Source: Saxidomus purpurata | Lineage: Eukaryota; Mollusca; Bivalvia; Venerida; Veneridae | Assembly (NCBI GenBank): GCA_022818135.1 | Contig: JAFMSR010000014.1 | Location: 42,532,924 to 42,596,923 of the forward strand | Length of the DNA: 64,000 bases | Reading direction: 5' to 3' | In this document: piece after piece, positions 1-13,722 of the stretch | Layout of the letters: each line of letters opens with the position of its first letter | Position numbering within the stretch: position 1 is the stretch's first letter | Translations under genes and position numbers: made by a program | Notes under the pieces: generated by a model | Database searches by the model: none | What the model saw: only the letters and a program-made list of their open reading frames with translations | What the model was told of the DNA's origin: nothing

Positions 1-785
1 TCCAAGAAGTTAACGGAATAATCTCTGGAATCATGTGACTGGAATACTAGTATGATGTGAACATGCAGATATGCAGTACATGTAAATTGTAACATCTTCT
101 CAGGGAAGATCAACACGCTAGTAATTTGATCAGAACAGAAGCTTCTTTCAGCAAGTCTTCTTTGTTTTTCGAGAGATCTAAAACGAAAGCTTTTAAAGAC
201 AAATCATAAAAAGAACTCAATCAGAATGTAACAGAACTTACGGTCTATATTGCATAGTTCTGGTTTTCTTTGTATGAAATGTACCAAATTGATTTTGTTG
301 TGATGAAAAGATGAAAGATCTCAGACTGGTTTCCTGCTCTCTGTTGAACTGATTGTAATGAAATTATTACGGAATTTTGTTCCGTTTTATGTACCAGAAA
401 ATAGAAAATAGCAACATATAAATAGAATTTGTTGTTTATATTTTGATCATTAAGCAGATGGCAAATAAATTCGAGAGCCGGGGTTTCTGGCTGATTGCAT
501 CTTAAGGATAAGAGACTTGTTCATATGCCAACATACTCGATTTACCGATATAAATAATATTTTTTGGCATATTTTTTCGTGAAGTTATTCCATAGGTAAT
601 CACTGTAATGAAATTTTATTAGAAAACAGAGACAGTTGAGTAAACTTGAGTTCAAACCCATTGAGCTTGCTCGGGAACTTACAGCCATTAATGTTTTGGG
701 CCAATGTACTTACGAGTCCTCCGTTTAACTCTTAATAAAAAATAATAAATAAATAAATAATAAAATAATAATAAATTTAAATTTC

Positions 786-859
786 GAGGGTTGACCGCAA
801 AACTGTTGTAACTCCTTCTTTATTCCATATAAGTTACTGCAGTTTTGCGGTCGACCCTC
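786..859. repeat. 20 bp inverted repeat forming a hairpin
   Basis: The arms at 786-805 and 840-859 are complementary at 19 of 20 positions (gagggttgaccgcaaaactg against its reverse complement with one change). The 34 bp between them also has weaker pairing (gtaact/agttac). AAATTT-like words lie on both sides, so a tiny transposon (MITE) is possible. Confidence 0.8.
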
Positions 860-1436
860 ATTATGCTGCTAAATTTTTCCCAACTGATTTGGTCAACTTT
901 TACTTTGGACGATTAATGTGATCTGCACTGGTTGCAAAGGCAGAATCACCCACAGCTAACAAAGTAAGTATTAAAACAGGCGATATGGATTGTTGATATT
1001 TTAGAAGGACTCTGGTATACTATTTAGGATTCAGGCCGATTGTAATGCTTCACTTGTATTAGTAGAAGCATGAATTTTATAGTCAGAAACTTTTTCTCCA
1101 TTTTGATAGCTTAAGATTTTACTGTACGCCATTGAAGGAATTTTAGGTTGGCTAAAACTTGTTTTATCTAGTGTTTGGTTCTGTATATAGGAGAGGAATT
1201 CTAGTGATTCTGTGATCGACATTAATCAGACATAGATAAATGGATAATGATAGCCTTTCTACAGCAAATTATTGGAAGCTAAGCTACTGTATACTCAGTG
1301 ACTTGAAATATAGGCTTTTCCTGTAAGTTAGCCTACTGATGTATGTAATCGGCAGTGATCAGGGAATATGTTTTATTTCTTTTTTTCTTTTGAAAGGCCA
1401 GTAACTGTTTTCAGCAGTATTTTAGTTATATACAAG

Positions 1437-1560
1437 TGGCGGTTTACCAGGAAGGACCAGTACTCTACTCCCATTGTCAATAACAAACAGTCAACTTTCT
1501 CACATTAAGAAGCAGGTCAATAGCAGACTCAACCAGTCAGAGGTTTAGTGAATACAAGTC
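1437..1560 (-). repeat. SINE copy, 3' part, inverted
   Basis: Read on the minus strand it gives gagaaagttgactg, then tactggtccttcctggtaaacc, the same conserved tail as in the copies near 9.4, 31.6 and 62.6 kb. Confidence 0.55.
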
Positions 1561-4500
1561 AGGAACCGTTACCTAATTGGCCATATAGATGGGTCTGTTC
1601 TATTACTACATTGTAGTCTGAACTACATGTCGACTTTGACCAAAGGTTTTCTTTTAAACTGAGTATGCGTCAATGCAGACTATGGGTTGACAATATTGTG
1701 TAGCACAAAGCAACACTGTCTATGACTAGTTGATAGGAACTCTGATTATAGACGAACCAGTCTCCGATTTCCTGTTTTCAAAACATGGTTGTTAAATGAA
1801 AATAGCAGAGTCTGTGATTGAAGAAATGTTTTTTCTGGGCCATTGGAAAGTTCATTGATACAGAGATTATATTTCATTGTTTTTCTCCTGGAAAGTGCCA
1901 ATTTCCTGATCCTGTGCCAAGTTATGGAACCTGAGCACAAAGCACAAACATATGCCTGTTCAATAGATAGGGAAATGCCTTATCACTAAATATAAGTTAA
2001 TCATGGTTTTTCTAAGGTGGTAATTAATGAACTTTTCCATGCTGATTTAGGACTTTACTGCTGCATTTCTGGTACAGAAATCTCCCTCGAAAATGTTGCT
2101 GATTCTAACAGGTAGGGCTTATCTGGTATAAACTTTTATGTTTTGAATAAATGTTCCCAGCTGCAGGGGATTTTAACGATTATTTAATCAAAATATTCTG
2201 GTTTTCTGTGTTTTCACTTTTTGTTTCGATCTTGTTCTTCCCGCAGCAAGATGGGTGCTCTGGATGTATTTTCAGTGGATATACATGTATGCTAATAAAA
2301 CTGGACGTTTTTTTTCTACTTTCGCAAATAAAAAATGGATGGATCTTAATCATGTAATTAGGTGAGATTTTTTTCTACCAGGATTTTTTTTCAGGTAGTT
2401 GATTAGAGATGAAAGAAAAAAAGCTGTATAGAGAATTGTAATGTACACCAGTTTAATGTTTGCGTGGAAAACATTTCAAGTGATGAGGAGATTTAATTTT
2501 GTATTCTACAAATACATTGTAAATACTATTGTTTGCGTTTACTTACACTTATGAAAGAAGTCTTGGATGAATTTAGGTAGAATTGATGTTACATAAACAT
2601 AAGGATTCTAATCTATAAAAAGGCTATGTATTGGAGGAACTCAGACATACTAAAAATTGGCAGTTGTGTGGCTATTCTTTTGTTGTCTGAGACTATTGTA
2701 TTTTTTAGCCACATAAGCCCAAAAATAGCCACATAAGACATACTGAATGCATGACATCAAAGATAATTTACTGTTACCTTTTGTTACCACAGCCACTTTA
2801 CGGGCACATTTTAGGGGCAGTTGCACCTCACATGATAGAAAACATTGTTTTTGCGTCAAGTGAATTAAAAGAATATACAGGGTCACAAGGTCACATGACC
2901 TACAGAATACCCCTAAAGCAAGTTTGAAATGGCATGAGGTTTTTGTTTTTGACAACAGATGTTCTTTCTTAAGCCACCATATGAGAAAAAAAACCTTGCT
3001 GTCTATTTTATTAACAATTAATATTATCATTAGGAGTGTACAGTAGTCAATTTCTTTGCTGCTTGGACCGGACAAGGGCAGTCACCTTACCAAAGTATCT
3101 ACGAGAGTTAACTCCCTTTTTTGGGAACGCAGAAGAGAGCAAAGGTGCTGATCTCTTGGAATGAAAACTTTTTTAATGCTGTAATTATTTTCCTTATTTA
3201 CTGAATGATTTATCTGGAGACTTGTTTGAAGTTGGTAAAGACTGCCCCAATGTTTACCAGATTTATCCCTTGTGTATACTTATTCAAGCTCTTATCATGC
3301 TTTTGAAGAGAGTATGAATGGGGGTGTGCTCTTATATATTGATCACAAATAAAAGAATGTTGCACAAAACCTTGAAGCTTGTGTACTTTTATCAGGAATG
3401 ATTTTAAATTACAACCCAAACTGCATGTTTTGGTATTATGTAAAGTGGAAATTTGTAATGTAAGAGATTGTTGTTGTACAATAATTTATGCAGTTAATTT
3501 CGAGTTGGGATTTTGTTCAATATTTTCGTGAGTTTTTTTCTTTTGATAGAAGAAGCATGTGAACTAAAAAAAACAAGAACAGTAAAAGGTTAGTGAAAAG
3601 CATATGTTGGATTTTAAAAGGGGCTTAATTATTAATCTACTTTCACTTTCAAAAAGCATGAATTATTATTCTTAGTATTAGACCTCTACTTATAAGGGCC
3701 CATGCATAATATTAAATATGGTGGCATGAACATTAATTTCTGATAAAATATCTTTTTTTTCAGTAGTTATATACTTGCATGAACGAAATGATTTTAATGG
3801 ATATAAAAATGAATATCAATTCTGACCACAGGCTCAGTCATAGTAATTTTCTACCACCAAAAAAAGCATCTAATTTTAATAGCATATGTAATGTGGCATA
3901 CTTGTGCGCAACCCTTCACCCCCTTACTTTTCTGCTTTTTCACCCAGGCACAGTCGCCATTTCATTGACCACCCCTAACAGCTGTCCAAAAAGAGAAAAC
4001 CACCACATTTGAGAATTTTCAGCAGAGTAAAGGTTTAAAGACAGGTGGCTTTTTAACAGAGGCGTATTAAAATAAAATCTTAAAATATAACAATTTGGAA
4101 TAGAACAATCCTCGTTATCTACGGAGGTTACTGTACAGATGCCTAAGGGAAGTGGCAGGGCTTGTTTGTACCAAGTTTGATATAATCTAGGAAGTTAAAA
4201 CTTGCATATTACGGAATGATTAAAATATGTGTGGGGTTTTTTTTCACAAGTATCAAGTGATCTTGATATTTATATGGTATTTTATAATTTTGTTTGACAA
4301 AATTAATGTGTTTAGTTCTAAGAAATTTGGAGCTGCTGTTAAAAATTGTAAGCAAAATGAAGTTGAAGTAAGATGACCCACATTTAGTGCATCTGTACTG
4401 AAAGAACTAAATTTAGTCCAAGAAATTTAATCCATCAGCGCTCTTGTCACTTCAACAAATTTTCATAATTTTCATGCCACAAAAAACTAACAACAATTTG

Positions 4501-5084
4501 TATGCATGCTTTCAGTGCGTGTGGTGCCTAATTCATACGTACTGACAGGGAAAAAAGAGATCTCAAAGGGGAAAAGTTAGAATGATGCCAAATGAGTTTT
4601 TTTCCGAACAATTTCAGAACGGCAGACGGATAGATACATCACAGATTGATGTTGATTTCAGGACGAATTGTTACATTTTCGGATTCTGAGAGGCCTCACT
4701 ATTAAGATTGATGTACCTTTCAATGCTTCAGGGAATAGAAGAGATTATTCTGTATATCATAACAGATGATCTCTTCCAGACTCCTGTTTATAATGATGTT
4801 TTGCCTGATATGGAATTTCTTTTTTTATTGCTCTCTTGTTGTTTTCCGGTGTAGGCTATTATCATTAATGTGAAATATAATAATGACCTGCTTTATCGGA
4901 AGTGACCTACTGCATGAATGATGGTATTTCTAGAAATAACCTCTGAATCGTCCTCGTCCAGAAGTTAGGTTGCGTTAATTGTTTATAGGAGACTGGTAGG
5001 GCCGAAGTAACTTTTCCTTCCTAGGTATGGTGGTTTAGGTAAACTGCCCAACATTATCCTGTCTGAGAAAGCGGAGATGTGTCT

Positions 5085-5150
5085 TAAGTACTGGTCCTTC
5101 CGAGAAAACAATGGTTAGGTAAACTACCAGCCTGTTATATATAAAATATG
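5085..5150 (+). repeat. SINE tail fragment
   Basis: It contains actggtccttcc followed by caatggttaggtaaactacc, the conserved end of the same SINE family. A second, weaker piece (ggtggtttaggtaaactgcc) lies just before it at about 5030. Confidence 0.5.
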
Positions 5151-7290
5151 TTACGTTAATCAAAGGGGTAATGCATTTTAATCTAACAAACATATTGATT
5201 AATTGTGGTGGATATTGATTGTTTAGTCATCTATTGCCTAAAGAAGTTCAAGAGTTTATGCCCTTGAAATATTATTGCCAGACTCCATAATCCTATGTCC
5301 TGCTGCTCTGTGACCTCCATTTTGTCTCCCCTCTACCCCATCCATCTTTGATGTCTGAAAACAAAGATCATTTCACTCTGTTGGATAATGTTGATGTAAT
5401 GTTATTTGTCAGTTATATGTCTACCTAGTGTATCTTATGTCAAATGAAAAATTACCTCAATGATAGTTTACTGAAGATGTGTGATCTTCGAAGCATATGA
5501 TAGACCAGAGTTGAAATTACTGCAGATTCATCATCCAGATATCAGAGAGGGGGGAACCATGCGACAAACACTGATACACTTTGACAGGTAGTTTTCGGCT
5601 GCCGGAATTTTTATTGCTTCAGTTGGATAAACTGTTGAGTTTAAAATAGATTGTGACAGCCATTATGAACTAGTCGAAATAAAGATCAGAGCTTCTGGTA
5701 CAGAAAGTAAAACAGGCATATGGTTTTCCGTGCATGTTTACTGTTGATTACCAACAAGTAGTGATTTACCTGAGATATTTAATATATAGCTGAGCATGTG
5801 TGCGGAATTAGATTGGAATAGTTTACTATTGCAGTAAGTCTTTTACCTTTTTTTTATTCATTAACTGGAACAAAATTGCAATGGAAGATTAAGTTTTAAC
5901 AATGAAAAATTAATGTAAGAATTAGTTTAAACTCAGATCTTAAAGTTAAACAGCGTTTTGAACTTTCTGAACTGTTTTCTCTGGTTCCTGCCAAGATGGT
6001 TCTGTATGCTTAGGGCGAGCTGGCAATATGTTGAAATTGGCTTGCGATGGTTCTTAACCATTCAATACCCTGCCAGATTTCTAAAATGAAATTAAATGAA
6101 ATTCCTAATTATTCAATCTTTCTGAAAACTGACTACACAGATCATGATCTGCCCTGATCGTAATTGCAGAATAAATATCCCGATCTCCCAACCCCCAAGT
6201 TAATTAAGAGCGATGTTTCGTTTAAAGTTTCAATCAATATATCTCCTGTATATATACATGTATAATTGCCAAGCCGCTCTCATTTAAAATTGATGATATG
6301 CACTTTTAAACTTCAACAGCAGTTAATTGTCTTGCATGATTTAAACAGGACATCAACATCATTATGGCCACTAATTGATTTACCTTACCATAAATACAGG
6401 AGTTCAATTAATCGTTTCAAGGTATCACAAACAGAATTTAAGTATCGTGAAGTTGCGGCTAACAGATATAAAACTTTAATCAGTCTTTCGGTCAATTCCA
6501 GTCTATACAAATGGCTGCAATTTTCGTTAATTTATTCCAAATTTAGATTGTTCAATTAACAACCGGAAAAGTCTTGTTAACATCCCCGATAAAGCTGCGT
6601 GATGACCCGCTCAACCCGAGGTTAGTTAAGTATGTTAAATCTTTCTGCAGTGTTTCGTTCAACCTTTAAAACTTTAAATTTTTCTCATCGTAGTGTATCG
6701 TCTAACGTAGAAACAAGATTTTATGGCTTTAACTGTAAGATTTATACACTCAATGACATTTTATTTATTACTTTAATATGTATAACATTAATTATATAAT
6801 CAGATACATTTTAAAACAGAATTATGACAGTTTTATTCATCCATACATGAAATCGCTTTTACAGTGCCGGTCTTGGGATATCTGTTTCATGAAGAACTAT
6901 TTCATAGGGGGGGGGGGCAAGTTAGAGTGTCTGTCTTAACGTTGATGCCCGTTCCCAGGGTACGTTAATGTCCTGTCATAATTTGCAATTTGACCCTTAC
7001 CCTTCTAACTGTCTAAAATGGACTTGTCCATCTTTCAACTCGGGCAGTACCATTTATTTGTCAAAGGGGTGCTAAATGGAAATTGATGAACTGAATAGCT
7101 AAAAGAAAGCAGATCATGATCAAGCTGTACTGAATGCACTTGGTCGCAAAGGCAGAAGTGCTTGCCATCAACACTGAGGCTCAGTCATTCTCCATTACAT
7201 TGGCAATCCTTTAAGACTGTGGTAACCAACCAGATGGTACCATTTCAAGAACAAACCAAGACATTTTGAAAACTCTTTACAAAGGGACAT

Positions 7291-7475
7291 GTCTGCCTCC
7301 ATGGTTACAGTTGCTGACTTGAAATCACAGTAAATTCTCATAGATTGAGGGTCATAGGTTTGAGCCCTGCTACTGACTATTCCGTTGACCATTTTCTTAT
7401 GAAAGATAGGGATTTAGTACTAATTCTTCCAGAAGCAATGCCCGGCTGTAAAAATAACCAAAACAACAGCCATAG
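7291..7475 (+). repeat. tRNA-derived SINE copy
   Basis: It contains a tRNA-like head (gttgctgacttgaaatc), the segment tagattgagggtcataggtt, a degenerate B box (ggtttgagccctg), then the conserved body up to aaaaataaccaaaacaacag. It aligns along its length with 62597-62846. Confidence 0.65.
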
Positions 7476-8808
7476 GGACATGATTGTGTTCTTTGTCAAG
7501 GTTTTATCCGTATTTTCAACTAAATATAGTGATTACAAAGAATAAAATATCGAAGTAAATTGAAGCGACACCATTGTAACTTTTGGTCAACATTAACTTG
7601 CGGTCAGCTTTTTGTCAAATCCACTTGAATGTCTGTATTTAAAATGAAGTACAAAATTAAGGGTAGTCATGTCAAATAATGATAATATTAACTTTAGTGA
7701 AGCAGACGTAAATGGTAATTGACCTGTACCCCTGCAGAGATAGATTAAAGGCTTGCAGATCAAATGTTACAAGAGCAAATGTTTTCCTTTCAGGAATAAA
7801 TCCACTCATTGGGTTCTTTAATTCACTACTGTCAGTTTTAATCACCCATTTGTCAAAACAGGGTTGCAATTCAAAACTAGAATCTTTGCGACCATTATAT
7901 CAAGTCAAAACTTTAGATTTATAATTCACTGTGTACTAAGGGTGAAAGAACGACACAGTAATGCTGATGTACTCTGACTCTAAACTTTCGTGATTTGGTA
8001 ACTAACAAATTGAACAGATTTAATTACATTTATACTGGATTCTTGTACGGGTCATTTTCTTATTGTGGTTTCACACTAGTGTTGCCCAAACAATCTGCCT
8101 GTATCTATGTATGTATACATGCCTAATACAATACAATAAACTATGTTTAAATCAACCGTTGATAAGAAAAAAAATCTGAAATTCTCTATATCTTAGAGTA
8201 CACTAAACTATGTCTAAATCAATGGTTGGAAACAAAAATCTTCAGAAATTCTCTAGCTGTTTGAAGTTCAGTGTATTATGCAGTGTTACTTGGTCATGAC
8301 CAGACAGACTGCAAATAAAATTGGATTAGAAATCAAAAGAGCGATACATTTCACATGTGTCTGCTACTTAATGTTTTGTGTCTTTTAGTACCGGTTTTGA
8401 CACAAATATTGTAGAAATACAGTATTAAAACAGTAATTGCCTGGAAGGGCTTGCGGTGACTGGGTCCGGAGACTCCTTCAGAACACTTTAAACTCAATGA
8501 TTTGCTGGTCTTAATTTATTTGTAGGTATTTTCACAACTTACTTATGAAAAAAAAATTAAATTGCAGCTAGATCGCGACTTACATTTTAGGTACATTAAA
8601 ACAATTTGTACTGACAAAAAACTGATGTGCAGTCATTTTCATGATCTAGTTAGTTTTTAGCCTACTTATAAAGTGACACTTACACGCAGGTGAGCCATTC
8701 AAGGCAATCTTTTCTTACTTGTCTGACAAGATACTTGAATGAAATTAAAAAAAAAAAAAAATCTCATGTCATATCAGCCCAGGTATTAATGTGATGCTTG
8801 AAAATACT

Positions 8809-8838
8809 CATTTCGCCGTGCATTGCAACGGCGAAATG
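8809..8838. repeat. Perfect 11 bp inverted repeat, 8 bp loop
   Basis: The arms catttcgccgt (8809-8819) and acggcgaaatg (8828-8838) are exact reverse complements. The arms are GC-richer than the surroundings. It could be an RNA hairpin or a relic of a mobile element end. Confidence 0.7.
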
Positions 8839-9394
8839 TTACGCCATGACTAAGTGTTGTCTACGGTATTTACTAGTGTATGATTTAGACTTTCTATACA
8901 AAGCTTTATCTCAAGTGGAGGTGCATTATCATAAAAAGATCATTTATTTATTTTTTGCGCTACGTATTATCTGATGTTGGGTGGAAATACCCAGATATTA
9001 ATCATGATGACACAGAAATAGCAGATGGATTACCGCAATACGACACTCAGAATTTGGGAATGTATACTGAAAGAACATTGAGATCAGCGCTTTAAAAAAA
9101 GTGGTGACGAAAAAGAAATGGTTTAGATTTAATTTCTTTAGAGTATATTTGTTTGCTGCATTATTTTATAGGTTTGGTATTTTGCATTTTGTGTACTCAG
9201 GCGGCACATGCGCATGTAAGTCTAATTTATTTTAATCCTATTACAAATGTATAAATCACGGTAATAACATCTATAGTAAAGCTAATGTCAACTGCTCATA
9301 TAAAGGAAACTGGCTTAAAATGAAGGATTTAATATAAATTTGTGGGACCTTCCTCTGTGTTCGAGAGGTATATATAAAGGTCACTGTCTTGACT

Positions 9395-9552
9395 CACCTC
9401 TCACTGATTGAGGGTCATGGGTTCAAAACCTACTAGCAATCTGGCTCTGAATGAGGAAGTTGGCAGTTTCTTACAGAGAATTAGGGGTCTAGTAATGATT
9501 CTTCATAGGATTATGATGGTCAGGTAAACTGCCTGCCTGTGAATAGGTGAAA
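9395..9552 (+). repeat. tRNA-derived SINE copy
   Basis: It contains ctgattgagggtcatgggtt with a B-box-like core, gttggcagtttcttacagag, and the tail ggtaaactgcctgcctg. It is immediately followed by a TA-flanked inverted-repeat element. Confidence 0.65.
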
Positions 9553-9554
9553 TA

Positions 9555-9736
9555 CAGTCTAACCTCAATGTTAAAGACCACGTCCTAATAAAGACCGCCC
9601 TGTGAATTAAAACCATCAGGGAGAAAGTCTTTGCATTTTCAAGCTATTAAGGAAACACCAGTGAGTAAAGACCACCTGCCAACAAAGACTGTTATAGATT
9701 CTTCTGGTCAGTGGTCTTAGTTCAAAGGTTTGACTG
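9555..9736. mobile_element. 182 bp non-autonomous DNA transposon (MITE) with TA duplications
   Basis: The left end CAGTCTAACCTCAATGTTAA and the right end, reverse complemented, CAGTCAAACCTTTGAACTAA both continue into AGACCAC. TA lies on both sides (9553-9554, 9737-9738). CAGT ends plus a TA target fit the Tc1/mariner superfamily, Tigger/pogo type. It has no coding capacity. Confidence 0.75.
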
Positions 9737-10874
9737 TACATTCATGACTTTTAAAAGGTTTGGCTGTAATACTGCGATTATTCGAAGTGTCATTTTTTGA
9801 AGATTTGGTAGTATTGTGACATCTGTGACCTAGATCCTGTCTGATCGTTAAAAAATCCCGATCCCTATATCGGTGATAATATTTTTTCAGAAAAGTATGT
9901 TTTACTACCAATAATCTAAAAATAAATAATTCTTTTTGTGGTGTTTGCTGTTCTAATGCAGAATATTGAATATCTATGTTGGTAACATTTGGGCCTATTG
10001 TACGTACCAAAATCTTGTTAAAACGCATAATTAATCTTTTTATTGTCCAAATAAATGACCGTTTTTGTAATATGACAACTATTTTGTGGTTAAGAGGACA
10101 CCATAAACTTGTTAAACACTGAATGTAGTTCAGTACGGGTATGTTCCCGTGGTTGCGAAACTATTTACGGGTATTCTGTATGAGTCAGTAAACATGAATC
10201 GAGTTTATGATCTTTAGAGTGAATAATAATTCAAAATTACAAAAACGATACTGGTTTATTTAATGATGGGGCTTGCGACTGAAGGCTCAGATTGTTAAAA
10301 AAGTCTTTTTGATCATTTTTAAGATAAAAGACAATTTGTTTTAATACAAAACTTGATATTTTCAGTGATTTTAAAACACCTGCAGGAATTTTGTGTTAAA
10401 TTAGTATCTAGGAACAGTTTACCATTAGGGAATCAATGATCGATGATAAATATCTAAGATTTGGAGATAATTCGATCAAGTTTTACATGTTTTCATTCGG
10501 AGTGTCTTTAAGATGTGTGGTTGAGCGGTATACCATACCACTCGGGTGCATGTACTGACCAAGTTCTGATCAAGTATTCATGACTGTTACTGATTGGACA
10601 TATATATTATATACCTGAAAAAACTTAAGGGAGTGAGGAGTAATTCACCGATGTGTGGATAAAGGTTCGTTAATTAATTAATTATTAATTTCACAGCAGC
10701 TTTACATAACAAACTAATAAATAAAGATTAAAAGTTACACTGTACTTTCTGTTGCTATATTCTTTTCTAGTTTCAGCTAAAAATCATGAAAAAATACCAC
10801 TTTCTGAGAAAAGTATTTACACTTTAGTAGTGTTTCTATAATGGCCAGCACTGTTTGGAAAATTTTTACTCTGC

Positions 10875-10990
10875 GGTTTGGTATTTTGATGACTCCAGTG
10901 GGGTTCAAACCTGCGATATTAGGGTTGAGTAGTTTAGCCGAACAGAAAACTGTATAATGCATATGTTGCATCGTAGGACACCTGTGGCTG
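10875..10990 (-). repeat. tRNA-like SINE head, inverted
   Basis: The minus strand contains a B-box-like gcaggtttgaaccccactgg and an upstream tRNA-like portion. The copy is diverged and the family is uncertain. Confidence 0.35.
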
Positions 10991-12135
10991 TTGACTCTAT
11001 GCTCCAAATATCGCAGATGACTCTGCTCGTAACACTCCATACATCTTGAACTTGTTTAATTCATTTTATAAATATACAGACATGGAACTAGATGAAGTGC
11101 CATTGGCAAAACGTTGCATTTTCCTGTATGAGTATTACATATATTTGAGTTCAAGTCTTCGTTACTATTGTCAATAACCTACTTATAACAGCGCTAGATT
11201 TAACCCACCCATACCATAACTCAAAATCTAATTTAGTTGTCATGTACATTTGAACAATTTCAGTCAATTAACTAAAATAAATTAAAATCTGATAAAGAAA
11301 TTGCTGAAACCCCCCAGTGAATGTAACAATACAACAGGTAGGTAGATAGAACTGATTAGAAATCTAGCACCTAGGTGTCACGGGTCCCGGTTATCTACAG
11401 GAAGTGATCAATGCCTCAAGACATAGTTTATATTAAAATTATAACGATTTTTCTTGACAATGATCTTAATTCAGTTTCAAAGGTGATAGGTCAAATTATC
11501 ATTCCTTAGTATTTGTTTGTTTTTATTATCGGGTTTGTTGTTTGATCCTTTAAACTGATTACCTTTGGGTACATGGTCTCAGACAGTTTGCCTGTTTTTC
11601 GTCAGACAAAAAAACCCACTCTTCAGTCTGTGAGATTCTCAAGTATTTGTAAAATTGGAATATTTTCAAGAAATTTTATTGTGGTGAGATGTTTTCTGGG
11701 CATCGCGATCAAATCTATGTGTGTAAAGCTGATTTTGCAATTCTAGGATATATTTATAGGTAAGCTAGTGCAACAAATGCATTAATTTACAATGTAATAT
11801 TTTGATATGTGAATATTTTGCAATTAATTGTGATATCAGTTTTAATAAATTACTATTAGTAATAAATACTTCTTTTAATGTGAATCATTTATAAATGTTC
11901 CATGGAAACAATATGTTATAGAAGAATGTTTCTGGCGAGTACCAACTGTTTGCTGCGCAACTCATCAGGACCCGGGTTCACTGTATCTCTTTATGTTAGA
12001 AAATTTGCGGGTTTGTCCAAGCTGCTGATAAGCCTCGTTCTGGTTTGTTCGGCTGTGGTAGCTGCGTCAACTCTCTGTGGGGCCTATTTAGAGTCATGCA
12101 GGAGTTATACATGTTCTAGCACAGGATATTTGTCT

Positions 12136-12212
12136 TTGTACTGGTCCATCACAGTGACAGTGGTTAGGTAAACTGCCTGCCTCGTACATGATGTAAATAC
12201 TGCTGAAATGGG
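12136..12212 (+). repeat. SINE tail fragment
   Basis: It reads tactggtccatcacagtgac followed by agtggttaggtaaactgcct and aaatactgctgaaatggg, the shared tail of the main SINE family here, ending in a G run. Confidence 0.55.
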
Positions 12213-13531
12213 GGGGGGGGCATCACACACTCGGGAGAAACGCGACATGGGTTTAATCCCTTGTCAAAATTTAATACTGCCAATATTTTATCTGAAAGGT
12301 ACGCTTAACTTCATATTACAGTATGCCAAAAAAGTGAAGAAAATACTAATCCTGTGTCAAGAAATGTAACTCAATAGGATGATTTCAGGATTTTTGCATG
12401 ACATATTTTTATTACAAAACTATCAAGTTGCAATTTACTTCTGACAGATTTTCTTTTTGATGTCAGTCATACATCATGCAAACTTTAAATTTAAGATATA
12501 TCATTCACCCAAGCATTTACAATATTGTCATTAATAGAAAGGTCTCGGCACCCTACTTGTCATTTATTAATTTTAGTGTTTAAATATGAACTACCCGTAT
12601 GTACATAACTGAAATACTGTTGAAACAGCTAAACCGAAGAAAAAATGGGAAGAGAGATAATGGGGCTTACTCCAGCATATGCCAATATATTCATTTCATA
12701 TAGCCAAAGGAATCCGGTGCTATCCGCAAAGAGGTCTTGATATACCGGCACACCCCGTTTATACCGGCAAGGATGAAACGTACAGCCCCATATAATGGCA
12801 TATATTATTTGACAAGTCAATCTTACTGTCATGTACTTGCACTTTATGACCACCAACTGTTTTTGAAATGTCGACAAATCTTTTAATATCTTTTTTATAG
12901 CAGAATACATGTTGAAGGTAATAAAAAAATGTCTATAAATTATGGGATGTCATGTACTTCTTTTATTCATAAAAAAAAAATCTTAAATTTCAATTTATAT
13001 TTATTGTATGTATTTAATGTATCCGAAGTACTTTGCAATTACCGGTTATTGCCACATTTTTATCTAATTTCATTCCAATACATTTTTTGTGTGGTCTAGA
13101 TTATATGTTAATTGAAAAGTAATAAACCATTTACATTTACCAGACAGACCGCTATTTGACTACTTGTGAAAATATTTTTATTTGAGATTAAGTTTGACGG
13201 AAATAGCTCTTTTCAGATGCTTTCATTTCTCGAAAGTTTTGAACATGTGTATGTATTTTTAGATGTAGAGCATTAAGTAAATACATTAGTTTAAATTGAA
13301 TTTTCAAGGTTATATATTAAGTAAGAGGTATTTATAGTTATGGTATAGCTGGTAAACAAAATCTGAACAACAACAAATCTGAGAATTCTTATCTTTGATC
13401 CAGTAAGGCTTATCTCAAAATTTTAATGTTTTTGGCAAGGATTTATTGCAGGATTCGAACACAGAGATATATATTTTTTTTAATTTTCTGGAAGTCTGGA
13501 AATGATGGGTCATAGTGAAAGATTGTGCAAA

Positions 13532-13722
13532 GTTTCCCTGATGCTTTATCTTTCAATATATCATGGGTAAATTTTTTATTGTTTCCCTGATGCTTTATCT
13601 TTCAATATATCATGGGTAATTGTTTTGTTGTTTCCTGATGCTTTATTTTTCAATATATCATGGGAAAATTGTTTGTTGTTTCCTGATGCTTTACCTTTCA
13701 ATATATCATGGGTAATTTTTTT
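13532..13722 (+). repeat. Minisatellite, 49 bp x 4
   Basis: The core tttccctgatgctttatctt then tcaatatatcatgggtaa starts at 13532, 13581, 13630 and 13678. The spacing is 49, 49 and 48 bp with few substitutions. Confidence 0.9.

Noticed and set aside
2650..3075. 141-codon minus-strand open frame
   Set aside because: No recognised domain, no splice or start context; long chance frames are expected over this length.
4108..4134. Tigger-like terminus (cctcgttatctacggaggtt actg)
   Set aside because: Only one end was found; no matching partner within a few hundred bases.
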